Assembly (NCBI GenBank): GCA_016792805.1
Contig: JAEUHX010000073.1
Location: forward strand, 116,115 to 180,114
Direction: 5' to 3'
DNA length: 64,000 nt
DNA from: Planctomycetota bacterium
GTDB taxonomy: Bacteria > Planctomycetota > UBA1135 > JACQFD01
Below are positions 16,994 through 26,061 of this stretch, in pieces. Under the pieces are notes generated by a model. It saw only the letters and a program-made list of their open reading frames with translations, made no database searches and was not told where the DNA came from. Numbering within the stretch: the first letter of the stretch is position 1; each line of letters starts with the position of its first letter. The position numbers were made by a program, and so were the translations under genes.

Positions 16994-18915
16994 GTGGAAT
17001 GCAACAGAATCAACGGCGCGGACGGGGCAATACGACGCTTCGGCTCGCGCTCTCGGTCGGCTTTGCCCTGGTGGCGGTCTTCCTTTTCTTTCGCCCCTCG
17101 TCGAGCGCCGACGCGGCGAGCCGCGCGGATGCCGGTCCGGCGGAGGCCAGCGCGGCTTCGGGGCCGGCGGATGCCGGCGGCTCGTCCGTTTCGGCGCCGA
17201 AGATCACCATTCCAACGGGCGAGCCCCAGCGCCTCACGATTCAGACCGACAAGCTAATTGTGAAGGCGTCGAGCCGTGGCGCCCGCGTGACCTCCGTTCG
17301 CCTGCCGGGCTTCACGCTGCGCGCCACCGACGATCCGGCCGCAGCCAAGGACCCCGAGCGCTGCCTCGAGCTTCTGTATCATTCGGGCGCGCCTGTGAGC
17401 GCGCTCTCCGTCTTCGCGCCGCTCGGAACCTATTCCGACACGAGCCATCCACTTCACGGCCTCGTCGGCGTCCTCGAGACGGCCGATTGGAAGATGGAGG
17501 AAGTGCCGCCCGGCGAGGGACGCGGCCCTGGCGTTCGCTGGACGATCGACGCAGCCCACCTGCGCATTCGCAAGACGCTCGTGCTCGACGCGTCGGGCTA
17601 CCGCGGCTCGTTCGACCTCGAGGTCGAGGCTCTCGATTCGACGCTCGAAGAGTCGCAGGACGCACTCGCGCAGCTTCAGCTGCTGCTGGTGCCCGGCGGG
17701 TGGCTTTTCTCCGACCACGATCAGTTCTTTGCGAGCCCGAGCGGGCTCGCGGGCATCGGCGATCCAGCGAGCCCGACGGTGCTGGAGCGGATGCCGGCCA
17801 CATTCAAGCCGACCTCCGCCGACTCCCCGGAGTTTCAGGACCTCACCGACAAGCGCGAGGGCGTTCGATTTGTTGTAGATGCCAACAAATACTTCCTCGC
17901 CGGCATCGCGCCCAAGGATCCGCCGTCGGGAGAGGCGATCGGGGCCGTTCGCGCACTCGGGATACCCTTCACCAAAGCGGAGTTCGGCGTCGAGACGCGG
18001 GTCGCGACGGCGGCGCTGCTCGTTTCGAAGCTCCCAAAGCTCGGCCAGCCGCTCAAGCTCTCCTACCACACCTACTTTGGCCCCAAGCGTGCCGAGGACG
18101 TGGCTGCGGTTCCCGTGCTGGAGACCGTGGAGCAGCACTCGAGGTCGGATTTCGGAGTGATCCGATTTGTGGCAAATCTCCTGCTGGCCGTGCTGCGGTT
18201 CTTCCAGTCGGTCACGGGGAATTGGGGAATCGCCATCATCCTCCTCACCGTGCTGGTGCGCGCGCTCTTGATCCCGATGAACCGCCGCATGCAGGCGTCG
18301 ATGGCGGGATTTGCACAAAAGCAGCAGGCACTGAAGCCGCGACTCGAGGCGCTCGAGAAGAAGTTCGGGGGCGACTCGAAGCGCCTCAACGAGGAGAAGC
18401 TGAAGCTCTTCCGCGAGACGGGAACCCCCGTGGCGCCTCCGGTCATGGGCTGCCTGCCGGTGCTGATCATCCAGATGCCGGTCTTCTTCGGGCTCTTCGC
18501 GGCGCTGCGGACCACCTACGACCTGCGCCACGCTCCATTCTTCGGGTGGATTCGCGACCTCTCGAGCCCCGACGCCATGGTGCTGTTCGATGGCGTCTAT
18601 CGCATCCCCGTGCTCGGCATGATGACGGGGGACATTCGCGGCCTGAACGTGCTGCCGATCCTGATGGTCGTCCTCTGGCTCGCTCACCAGAGGCTCATGC
18701 CGAAGCCGACCGATCCCCAGCAAGCGCAGATGCAGAACATCATGATGTTCCTGCCGCTCGTCTTCGGCCTCACTCTTTACAATTACGCGGCGGGCCTCTC
18801 GGTGTATATGATCACGTCGTCGGTGATCGGCATCTTCGAGCAGACGCTGCTGAAGAAGATCTGGCCGCCGGCTGGCGGAGGCATCGGCGCGGCCATGATT
18901 CCCGCCACCCCCTGA
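16990..18915 (+). CDS. yidC: Membrane protein insertase YidC
   Basis: Inserts membrane proteins alone or with SecYEG. It has 641 aa in the Gram-negative arrangement: an N-terminal membrane helix (about residues 15-34), an Ala/Ser-rich linker, a large beta-rich periplasmic domain (about 75-375), then the five-helix insertase domain beginning at VANLLLAVLRFFQSVTGNWG. The groove arginine is in LLTVLVRALLIP (about residue 423), and QMPVFFGLFAALR and NIMMFLPLVFGLTLY follow. Start ATG 16990 overlaps the phosphoesterase stop. The periplasmic domain points to a two-membrane cell. The gap after it (18916-19153) holds GC-rich inverted repeats but no clear terminator. Confidence 0.95.
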   Translation: MSGMQQNQRRGRGNTTLRLALSVGFALVAVFLFFRPSSSADAASRADAGPAEASAASGPADAGGSSVSAPKITIPTGEPQRLTIQTDKLIVKASSRGARVTSVRLPGFTLRATDDPAAAKDPERCLELLYHSGAPVSALSVFAPLGTYSDTSHPLHGLVGVLETADWKMEEVPPGEGRGPGVRWTIDAAHLRIRKTLVLDASGYRGSFDLEVEALDSTLEESQDALAQLQLLLVPGGWLFSDHDQFFASPSGLAGIGDPASPTVLERMPATFKPTSADSPEFQDLTDKREGVRFVVDANKYFLAGIAPKDPPSGEAIGAVRALGIPFTKAEFGVETRVATAALLVSKLPKLGQPLKLSYHTYFGPKRAEDVAAVPVLETVEQHSRSDFGVIRFVANLLLAVLRFFQSVTGNWGIAIILLTVLVRALLIPMNRRMQASMAGFAQKQQALKPRLEALEKKFGGDSKRLNEEKLKLFRETGTPVAPPVMGCLPVLIIQMPVFFGLFAALRTTYDLRHAPFFGWIRDLSSPDAMVLFDGVYRIPVLGMMTGDIRGLNVLPILMVVLWLAHQRLMPKPTDPQQAQMQNIMMFLPLVFGLTLYNYAAGLSVYMITSSVIGIFEQTLLKKIWPPAGGGIGAAMIPATP

Positions 18916-19153
18916 TCGGACAGGCCGCCCCGGCGAGCTGCAGCGTCGGAGCGGGCGGTTCGGCGCGCCCCGCGGCGAACGCGGCATGTCGTGGGCTAGC
19001 CCCCAAACTGCGCGGGTCGGACCACAAGATATGGACATCCCTGGGGGGCTCCTGGGATTGATCCACGAGCGGTTGTGGGGTACAAGGACGCCCGATCAAT
19101 AGATCGTGGTGCCGGCGGGGCTTCGCTCGCTGGATTGCCCGACCCCGCCGTCC

Positions 19154-19696
19154 GTGAAGTGCCCCTACTGCAAGCAGGACAACAACCGAGTCATCGACTC
19201 GCGCGCTTCGGATGATGCCTTCGCGATTCGAAGGCGGCGGGAGTGCAATGAATGCGGGCGTCGCTACACGACCTACGAGAAGGTCGAGGAGACGATGCTT
19301 CGGGTCATCAAGAAGGATGGCACCCGCGAACCGTTCGACCGCGGCAAGATCCTCTCGGGGCTCCTGAAGGCCTGTGAGAAGCGCCCCGTCTCGACGCAGG
19401 AGCTCGAGGAGACAGCCGACCGCATCGAGCGCCGCTGCCACGAGACCTTCGACCGCGAGATCGATTCGAAGGCGATCGGCGCATTTGTGATGGAGGAGCT
19501 GAAGCGCATCGACCAGGTCGCTTATGTGCGTTTTGCGAGCGTCTACCGCGAATTCAAGGATGTGGCGCAGTTCCTCGACGAGCTGAAGCCGTTCCTCGAG
19601 AAGCACGATCCGCTACGCCCTGACAGTTTGCGCCCTGAGAGTGGGCGCTCGCAGGCCGGCGGCCGCGGGCAGGACCGGGAAGGGAACCGGACGTGA
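19154..19696 (+). CDS. nrdR: Transcriptional repressor NrdR
   Basis: Zinc-finger/ATP-cone repressor of ribonucleotide reductase genes. The zinc ribbon CPYC...CNEC opens the protein and is followed by GRRYTTYEKVEE and the ATP-cone (VIKKDGTREPFDRGKILSGL). It has 180 aa, slightly long because of a polar tail. GTG 19154 is chosen because nrdR proteins begin immediately before the first CPxC; the longer in-frame start at 19106 adds unconserved residues. It is coupled by GTGA to the next gene, an ATP-cone/NrdD-like protein, which fits a shared nucleotide-sensing role. Confidence 0.95.
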   Translation: MKCPYCKQDNNRVIDSRASDDAFAIRRRRECNECGRRYTTYEKVEETMLRVIKKDGTREPFDRGKILSGLLKACEKRPVSTQELEETADRIERRCHETFDREIDSKAIGAFVMEELKRIDQVAYVRFASVYREFKDVAQFLDELKPFLEKHDPLRPDSLRPESGRSQAGGRGQDREGNRT

Positions 19697-21906
19697 GCTC
19701 GATTCCTCGGCGCGTTCGAAAACGCGATGGGCGCGTCGTTCCGTTCGACGCGCGCAAAATTACAGATGCCATCGAGAAGGCATTTGTTGCATGCGGCTCT
19801 CGCGACCGCGCCATCGCCGATGAGCTGGCGCAAGCGGTCGTGCTGACCCTGAGCCGATCCTTAGGCTCGGGGAACCCTGGGGCATCGGGTGCTGCCGGCT
19901 CCGAGCGGGCGGCGGAGGGAGCCAGCTCCGGGTCTTCCGCGCCGATCCCGACGATCGAGGAGATCCAAGATCTGGTGGAGCGCGTGCTCATGGAGACGGG
20001 ACACACCGCCGTCGCGAAAGCATACATTTTGTACCGCGAGCGAAGGTCACAGATCCGCGAGACGCTCGCGGTGCGCCGGCCCGCGGCGCCCGGCGAGCGC
20101 TCCGCACCAGCGGCGGGATCGGCTCCGAGCACGGGCGCACCGAGCGGATTGCAGGCGACCTCGCTCGAGCGCAACGAGCCTTGGAGCAAGGGCAAGATCG
20201 TGGCCGCGCTCATGATGGAGGCGGAACTGCCGCGCGAGCTCGCCGAGGATGTGGCGGCCCGCGTGGAGCGGCGCGTCTTCGCCTCGGGGATGCGAAATGT
20301 GTCTACGTCGCTGCTGCGGGAGCTCGTGGATAATGAGCTTTTCGAGCGCGGCCTGCAGACCCACCTGCGGCGTCAGAGCGTCGTGGGTCTTCCGAAATAT
20401 GATCTTCGGGAAGGGCTTCGAACTGGCTTCTTTCGGGAGACCTGGGGGCGGGGCGAGCTGGTCGCGTCGTCGGCTTTGCCCGAGTGGACCATCGCTCGCA
20501 CGGTCCTCGGAAAATTTGCATCGGAGGAGGTTCTGCCGCCCGCGGTCGCCGAGAAGCACCTCTCTGGAGATCTGCATTTCGACGGGCTCGAATCGCCCTA
20601 TCGCGATTGCGCCGGTGGGATCTCCCTTGGCGGATTGCGCCGCCGCGCCTTCCCGGCGCTCTCGGCGGCGGCGGCTCCTTCCGATTTCAGCGAAGGGCTC
20701 GATGGGATTCGTGAGCTTCTCGCCGGTGCTCGCCGGGCCGTCGCCGGAACGCTCGTGCTCTCCGAGATCGAGGAATGGCTCGCGCCCTGGATCGCAGCCG
20801 CGCGGCTCGCCGACGAAGAGGAGGCGATGGCCCAGCGCACGTCGATGGCGGAGCGGTTCCTGCGCGCGCTGACGCTCGGCCGCGAACGCTCCAGCGGCGC
20901 CGCTTCCGACGGGGATCTCTGTCTCGCGCTCGCGGGCGAGAATCCCTGGGCGATCGCATTTGTAGCAGCGAGGGCGCGCTGCGCGGAATTGCTCGGCCGT
21001 GCGGGCTCCGGGCTGCCGGCAATTGTGCTGTTGCCGCCGCCCGTGATGGACCGCCGAGAGGGCGTAGCGGCGCTCGCCGACCTACCCGGGACGGAGCCGA
21101 TTGCGCGCGCCGGTTTCGGCTCGTTCGGTGAGGTCGCGCTCGCCCCCGGCGTGCGGCGCCACGCCGACGACTCGGGAGTCCTCGAGCCTCCGGCCTTTGT
21201 GACAACAGGCGGCGTCGCCCATTTGAACCTTCCCCGCCTCGCGTACCGCGCCGGAAGCTGGAGCGAAGGCAAATTGTTGGAATCAGTCTCGGCGCTCGTC
21301 GACGACGCTGTCGCCGGGCTCGCGGCGATGCAGGAGACTCTCGCTCAGACGGCTTCGGCACGGGGGGCCGAAATGCCGACTCCCCGCCGCAGCTTCGGCC
21401 TCGCGGTGATCGGGCTTCGGGAATGTGTGCGGCGTATTTGTGATGGCGCCGTCGAGCCGAATCTCGCACGGAGCATCGTACAGATCCTGCTGGAGCGCAG
21501 CCGCGCGGTGTCGGCCGCTCGCGGGATCCGCGTTTTTGTGGAACCCTGGATCGGCGGTTCCGCGCGCTCCCGGTTTGAGCGGCTCGATGCGCGCGCCTTC
21601 ACCGACTCGGCCTACTTCGCTGACGGCGATCGCGTCCGCTACTCCCCTGGGATGACGCTCTCCCCGGTTCCGGGGACGCGCGCCGGCGCGGCCGAAGGCG
21701 AGGCGCTCGTCGGCGTCGAAGCCGGCGTGCTGCCGGCCGCCGAGTCGATGGAGGGGACGTGGGCCTTTGCCCACAGTTTCGCCACGACTCGGCAACGCGC
21801 TGCGGGCGGCGCCCCGAGCGTATCTGCTCCCATGCTTCGAGACGCGTTTCCGCGCGGCCCGGAGCGACCGACGAACGGCTCCCAACCTCCCAGAGAAATC
21901 GAATGA
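19693..21906 (+). CDS. ATP-cone protein with a degenerate NrdD-like body
   Basis: 737 aa from GTG 19693. Residues 4-120 are an ATP-cone (VRKRDGRVVPFDARKITDAI) with a Gly/Ser insert. A second cone-like segment follows (WSKGKIVAALMMEAELPREL, about 163-245). The body resembles class III ribonucleotide reductase: AEKHLSGDLHFDGLESPYRD, GGVAHLNLPRLAYRAG, FGLAVIGLRECVRRI. The expected C-terminal glycyl-radical motif (RVxGY) and the zinc CxxC pairs are missing; the protein ends in a Pro/Gly-rich tail. It is therefore unlikely to reduce ribonucleotides and may sense dATP/ATP or serve another role. It sits between nrdR and smc, both joined by 4-base overlaps. Confidence 0.75.
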   Translation: MSSIPRRVRKRDGRVVPFDARKITDAIEKAFVACGSRDRAIADELAQAVVLTLSRSLGSGNPGASGAAGSERAAEGASSGSSAPIPTIEEIQDLVERVLMETGHTAVAKAYILYRERRSQIRETLAVRRPAAPGERSAPAAGSAPSTGAPSGLQATSLERNEPWSKGKIVAALMMEAELPRELAEDVAARVERRVFASGMRNVSTSLLRELVDNELFERGLQTHLRRQSVVGLPKYDLREGLRTGFFRETWGRGELVASSALPEWTIARTVLGKFASEEVLPPAVAEKHLSGDLHFDGLESPYRDCAGGISLGGLRRRAFPALSAAAAPSDFSEGLDGIRELLAGARRAVAGTLVLSEIEEWLAPWIAAARLADEEEAMAQRTSMAERFLRALTLGRERSSGAASDGDLCLALAGENPWAIAFVAARARCAELLGRAGSGLPAIVLLPPPVMDRREGVAALADLPGTEPIARAGFGSFGEVALAPGVRRHADDSGVLEPPAFVTTGGVAHLNLPRLAYRAGSWSEGKLLESVSALVDDAVAGLAAMQETLAQTASARGAEMPTPRRSFGLAVIGLRECVRRICDGAVEPNLARSIVQILLERSRAVSAARGIRVFVEPWIGGSARSRFERLDARAFTDSAYFADGDRVRYSPGMTLSPVPGTRAGAAEGEALVGVEAGVLPAAESMEGTWAFAHSFATTRQRAAGGAPSVSAPMLRDAFPRGPERPTNGSQPPREIE

Positions 21907-24900
21907 GACTGAAGCGGCTCGAGGTTCACGGATTCAAATCGTTCGCCGACCGCACCGAGTTCGGATTCGAACCGGGACTCACTGGAATTGTGGGTCCGAA
22001 CGGCTGCGGGAAGAGTAACGTTGTCGATGCCATCAAATGGGTGCTCGGAGAGACGCGCCCGACGAGCCTCCGCGGCTCGGAAATGCAAGATGTGATCTTC
22101 AAGGGAACGGCGTCGCGGCCGCCGCTTGGCTTCTCGGAGGTGACGCTCATTCTTGAGAACGACGCCGCCGATCTCGCGGCTGCAGCCGGCCAAGGGGGCG
22201 ATGCTTCGACGGGCGACGCTTCGTCGGGAAGCAGTCCGGAGGGCTCGACGGCAGCCTCCCTCGCTGCGGCAGCTGCGCTCTCGGAGATGTCGATCACGCG
22301 GCGCCTCTTCCGCACGGGCGACGGCGAATATTTGGTGAATCGCGAAGCCGCGCGCCGCAAAGACCTCAAGAATCTTCTCGCGGACACGGGCCTCGGCGTC
22401 AATGCCTACTCCATCATGGAGCAGGGAAAAATTGATGCCATTCTCTCGGCGAACCCCGTCGACCGGCGCGCCATCTTCGAGGAAGCGGCCGGAATCACGC
22501 GCTTTCGGATCGACCGCAAGGAGGCGATCCGGCGGCTCGAGGCGACGGAGAAGAATTTGGAATCGGTGCGGGCCGTGCTGGCGGAGCTCGAGCGGCAGCG
22601 GAATTCACTGCGCGTTCAGGCGAGCCGCGCGCGCCGGCACACCGAGCTGTTGGCACAATTGCGCGGGTGGCGCGCGGCCGTTGCCCTGGCGCGATATCAA
22701 GAAAAGCTCGCCGCCCGCGACGCAGCTCGCGAGCGCCTCATCGGGCTGGAGCAGGAGGAGTTCGCCGCCCGAGAGGCACGGGCGCAGGCGGAGCAGGAAT
22801 CCTCGTCGGCCCGCGAGGAGGCCCGCGTCCTCGCCGCCGAGGAAGGAGGTCTCGCGTCGACGCTTCACGAGATGCGCAACGAGGAGGCCGTGGCCGCCGA
22901 GCGCTCGCAGAGCCTGCGCGCCTCCGCAGCCGAACTCGGCGCTTCGTCGGCGCAGAAAAGTGAGAAAAGTGCAACTCTCACGGCCGACCTTGGGGAGCTG
23001 ATCGCCGAGCAGGAATCTGCGGCAGCGGCGCTGGCCGAGGCCGAGCGCGCCGCCGAGGCCGCTGCGGCCGAGCTCTCGGCTCGGGCCGAGCAGCTTCGCG
23101 TCGCCAACGAGGAGTACCGCGCGCTCGGGCGGATTCTCGAAGAGGCGCAGCGCTCGGTGCTTCGCGCCATCGAACTCAAGACGGCCGCGGAGAACGCCCT
23201 GAGCGTCCTTGAGCACGAGGAGCGCTCCACGCGCGCCGCCCAGGACCGACTGACGCGCAAGCTGGTCGATCTCGGCGAGGAGATCGGCCGGCTCGAGCCG
23301 GAACGTACCGCGGCGCAGTCGCGCCAGGACGAAACCGGACGTCGTCTCGCGGACCTTCGCGGCGAGGAAGCTCGGATCCGCTCGGCACGCGAGTCCGCCG
23401 AAACGGCGCTTGCCGAGACGCAGTCGCGTCTCGCCGAGATCGAGCGCAAGCTTTCGGGCGTTCAGTCGCGTCTCTCCGTGCTGAAGGAGCTCGAGGCGGG
23501 CCTCGCCGGCGTTGGCGCGGGTGCGAAAACGGTGCTCCAGGCGCGTATCGAAGGCGTGCAGGGGCTCCTAGCCGATCGCGTCCAGGCGCCGCTCGAGATG
23601 GCCCAGGCGCTGGAAGCGGCCCTCGGACGCCGAGCGGGCGCCGTGGTGGTCGATTCGCGCGACACCGCGCTCGCCGCCCTCGCGGTGGCGCGCGAGAAGA
23701 AGGCAGGCCGCGTCACGCTCGTTCTCGCGAACGGTGGCGAGCTTCCGACAGCCGAAAACGAATTGTTGCCTTCCGGCCCCGGCGTCGTCGGGCGCCTCCT
23801 CGATCGGATCACCGTCGACCCGGCGCTGGCGCGCTCGATCGGCTCAGTCCTTCGAAATGTCATGGTCGTGGACTCGCTGCCCGACGCGTTCCGCTGGCAG
23901 TCGGAGTTCCCCGGATTTGTGTATGTGACTTTGGCGGGGGAGCGCATCGATGCCTCCGGCGTGAGCGGCGGGTCGGCGGAGGCGGCTGCGACGCCGATCT
24001 CGCGCCGCAGCGCGATTGCTGCGTTCGAGGCAGAAATTGTGGGAGCTCGCCAGGAGGCGGAGATTCAGGAAACGCTTCGGGAGCGCGCCCGCGTTGCACT
24101 CCTCGAGGCGCGCGGCGATGAGGACCGATGGCGCGCGGCGATCGAGTCGGCGTCTCGAGAGGCCACCGAAGCGCACCTGGCGCTCTCCAGCTCCTCGCAG
24201 CGGATGGAGCGGCTCCAGAGCGAGCACGCCGTGTTGAGCGCCGAGACGGCCGAACTCGATTCGCGCCGATCCGATCTTGCGGTTCGACGCGCCGTGCTGG
24301 AGACCGAGCTGGCTGAAGCCCTCGGGAAACACCAGGAAGCACTTCAACAATCGGCGGATGCGGCCGAGAAGCGTCACGCCTCCGAGCGCGCGCGCGATGA
24401 GGCGGCGGCGGCTGAATCGGCGGCCCGCGTCGAGAGCGCTCGCCTTCGCGGCGATCAGGATCGGCGGCGCTCCGAGCTGGCGCGCCAGGAGGATGCGCTG
24501 CGGCGAGCGAAAGCCGATTCATCGCGCCTCGACTCGGAAGCAAGTGAGGAGCTTCGGCGTGCACAAATCGCCGCGGAGGAGGCTGAAGTCCTCGAGCAGC
24601 GGATTGCCGAAATCGGAGCCCAGCGCGCCCAACTGGAATCGCGGCTGCACGAAGTGCGCGAGCAGGGCGCTCAGCGGGCTGCGGCTGCGGAGCAGGCGGT
24701 GCGCCGCGAGCGGGAGCGGACGAGCGAGCTCGAGCGCGTCTCGTCGACGCTGTCCCAGATCCGGCTCGAAGAGCAGCGCTCGGCGATGCAGTGCGAGGAG
24801 ATCGCCGCCCGCGCCCGCGACGAGGCGAATATTTGTATTGAGGACTTCGCGTCGATTTTCCAGCTCGTACAGCCTTTCGAGATTCCGGCGGCCGAGGAGA

Positions 24901-25691
24901 GGGTCGAGGAGCTTCGCTCGAAGCTCGAGCGGCTTGGCTCGGTGAGCAGCGATGTCACGACGGAGCTGGACGCCGTCGAGCAGCGGTTCGCCGACCTCGA
25001 CCGGCAGCGGGCCGATCTCGAGAGCGCGCGCAAGTCGCTCGACGAGACGATTCGGATGCTCGACGAGAAATGTATGCTCCGGTTCCAAGAGGCCTTTGAG
25101 TCGATTCGCAACAATTTTGCCGAGCTGTTCCGCCGGCTCTTCCGCGGCGGAAAAGCAGATATTCGTCTCTCGGAGGGAAGCGAGGCTCTCGAAGGTGGAA
25201 TCGAGATCTTCGCGCAGCCTCCCGGCAAGAAGCTGCAGTCGATCACGCTGCTTTCCGGTGGGGAGCGCACGCTTACGGCGCTGGCGCTGCTTTTTGCGGC
25301 ATTCCGCTTCAAGCCGTCTCCCTTCTGCGTCCTCGACGAAGTCGATGCGGCCCTCGATGATCTGAACGTGGAGCGCTTTATTGGGCTCGTCTCCGAGTTC
25401 AAGGACAGCACACAATTCATCGTCGTGACGCACCACCGGCGCACGATGGCGGCATGCTCGGCGCTGCTCGGTGTGACGATGCCCGAGCAGGGCGTCAGCC
25501 AGAAGGTGGCCGTGCGGTTCGAGGACGTCGACCGTGTGGTCCCCGAGGCGGTCGGCTCGGCCAAGCCGATCTCGCTCGCTCCGGTCGAGCCCGCGGAGGG
25601 CAGCTCGGAGGGCACGGAAGGGGTGATCCCCGAGACGGAGCCTGTCGTGGAGATTCAGCCGGCAGCGCCGGCGACGATGGCGACGGCTTAG
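21903..25691 (+). CDS. smc: Chromosome segregation protein SMC
   Basis: ATPase that compacts and segregates the chromosome. It has 1262 aa: head with GPNGCGKSN (about residues 32-40), two long coiled coils rich in Ala/Glu/Arg, a hinge at about 530-690 (GAKTVLQARIEGVQGLLADR...GAVVVDSRD), then the C-terminal head with the ABC signature TLLSGGERTL (about 1115) and Walker B FCVLDEVDAALDD. A 35-residue low-complexity insert (AAAAGQGGDASTGDASSGSS) splits the N-terminal head at about 88-125, and a Pro/Glu-rich tail follows residue 1230. ATG 21903 overlaps the previous stop (ATGA). Confidence 0.97.
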   Translation: MRLKRLEVHGFKSFADRTEFGFEPGLTGIVGPNGCGKSNVVDAIKWVLGETRPTSLRGSEMQDVIFKGTASRPPLGFSEVTLILENDAADLAAAAGQGGDASTGDASSGSSPEGSTAASLAAAAALSEMSITRRLFRTGDGEYLVNREAARRKDLKNLLADTGLGVNAYSIMEQGKIDAILSANPVDRRAIFEEAAGITRFRIDRKEAIRRLEATEKNLESVRAVLAELERQRNSLRVQASRARRHTELLAQLRGWRAAVALARYQEKLAARDAARERLIGLEQEEFAAREARAQAEQESSSAREEARVLAAEEGGLASTLHEMRNEEAVAAERSQSLRASAAELGASSAQKSEKSATLTADLGELIAEQESAAAALAEAERAAEAAAAELSARAEQLRVANEEYRALGRILEEAQRSVLRAIELKTAAENALSVLEHEERSTRAAQDRLTRKLVDLGEEIGRLEPERTAAQSRQDETGRRLADLRGEEARIRSARESAETALAETQSRLAEIERKLSGVQSRLSVLKELEAGLAGVGAGAKTVLQARIEGVQGLLADRVQAPLEMAQALEAALGRRAGAVVVDSRDTALAALAVAREKKAGRVTLVLANGGELPTAENELLPSGPGVVGRLLDRITVDPALARSIGSVLRNVMVVDSLPDAFRWQSEFPGFVYVTLAGERIDASGVSGGSAEAAATPISRRSAIAAFEAEIVGARQEAEIQETLRERARVALLEARGDEDRWRAAIESASREATEAHLALSSSSQRMERLQSEHAVLSAETAELDSRRSDLAVRRAVLETELAEALGKHQEALQQSADAAEKRHASERARDEAAAAESAARVESARLRGDQDRRRSELARQEDALRRAKADSSRLDSEASEELRRAQIAAEEAEVLEQRIAEIGAQRAQLESRLHEVREQGAQRAAAAEQAVRRERERTSELERVSSTLSQIRLEEQRSAMQCEEIAARARDEANICIEDFASIFQLVQPFEIPAAEERVEELRSKLERLGSVSSDVTTELDAVEQRFADLDRQRADLESARKSLDETIRMLDEKCMLRFQEAFESIRNNFAELFRRLFRGGKADIRLSEGSEALEGGIEIFAQPPGKKLQSITLLSGGERTLTALALLFAAFRFKPSPFCVLDEVDAALDDLNVERFIGLVSEFKDSTQFIVVTHHRRTMAACSALLGVTMPEQGVSQKVAVRFEDVDRVVPEAVGSAKPISLAPVEPAEGSSEGTEGVIPETEPVVEIQPAAPATMATA

Positions 25692-25693
25692 CT

Positions 25694-25835
25694 GCTTCCC
25701 CGGGGGCGAAAGTCCTCCGGTCTGCGCGCGGGCCCCGTCGCCCTTCGCGGCGTTGCCTCGTTCTCGACGTAGCTCTTGGCTACGCCTGCGGTGAGGCTCC
25801 TTGCGCTGCACGGCGATACTTCGCGCTCGCATTGC
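25694..25835. repeat. Possible intergenic repeat, copy 1
   Basis: Non-coding stretch directly after smc. By eye it resembles the core of the inverted-repeat element at 52131-52289: both have AAAGTC.TCCG..CTGCGCGCGGG followed by a GCCTCG block and a small GTAGCTC-TTG-GCTACG hairpin. The match is interrupted and no terminal inverted repeat is visible here. I call it a possible diverged relative, not a proven copy. Confidence 0.3.
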
Positions 25836-25923
25836 CGAGCACCCTAGAACCGACTTCCTCGTTTCGGTCGGCGGCTCCTTCGAGAATGGATCCCGCGCGC
25901 TGCGTTCGAAGTCGACCGCTGCA

Positions 25924-26013
25924 CGCCTTTTTTGTTTTGAGCCGATCGTTGCAGGTCTCAAGAAAAGGCGAAGGGCACGGCTCTCGCGAGAAGCTTGCGA
26001 GAGCCGCGCCCTT
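25924..26013. terminator. Double stem-loop between convergent genes
   Basis: The main hairpin has 17-base arms AAGGGCACGGCTCTCGC (25971-25987) and GCGAGAGCCGCGCCCTT (25997-26013) with one mismatch and a 9-base loop. Just before it CGCCTTTT...TTGAG (25924-25941) can pair with CTCAAGAAAAGGCG (25957-25970). T-rich sequence after the hairpin on the minus strand (CGCCTTTTCTT) suits termination of the HzsA-related gene; smc may use the same structure. The rest of the 370-base gap 25692-26061 carries only the possible repeat noted above. Confidence 0.75.
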
Positions 26014-26061
26014 CGTGTCCCTCACCGACGGGACGAAGACGCAAAAGTGTGTCCGACCCGA

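Noticed and set aside
19021..19036. Possible NrdR box upstream of nrdR (CCACAAGATATGGACA)
   Set aside because: About 10 of 16 positions fit the consensus, but only one box is seen and no second copy at the usual three-turn spacing.
17254..19038. 594-aa minus-strand open frame across yidC
   Set aside because: Shadow of yidC; Arg/His-rich with no hydrophobic or domain pattern.
24519..25961. 480-aa minus-strand open frame at the end of smc
   Set aside because: Mirrors the smc coiled coil and ATPase codons; no start signal or recognisable motif.
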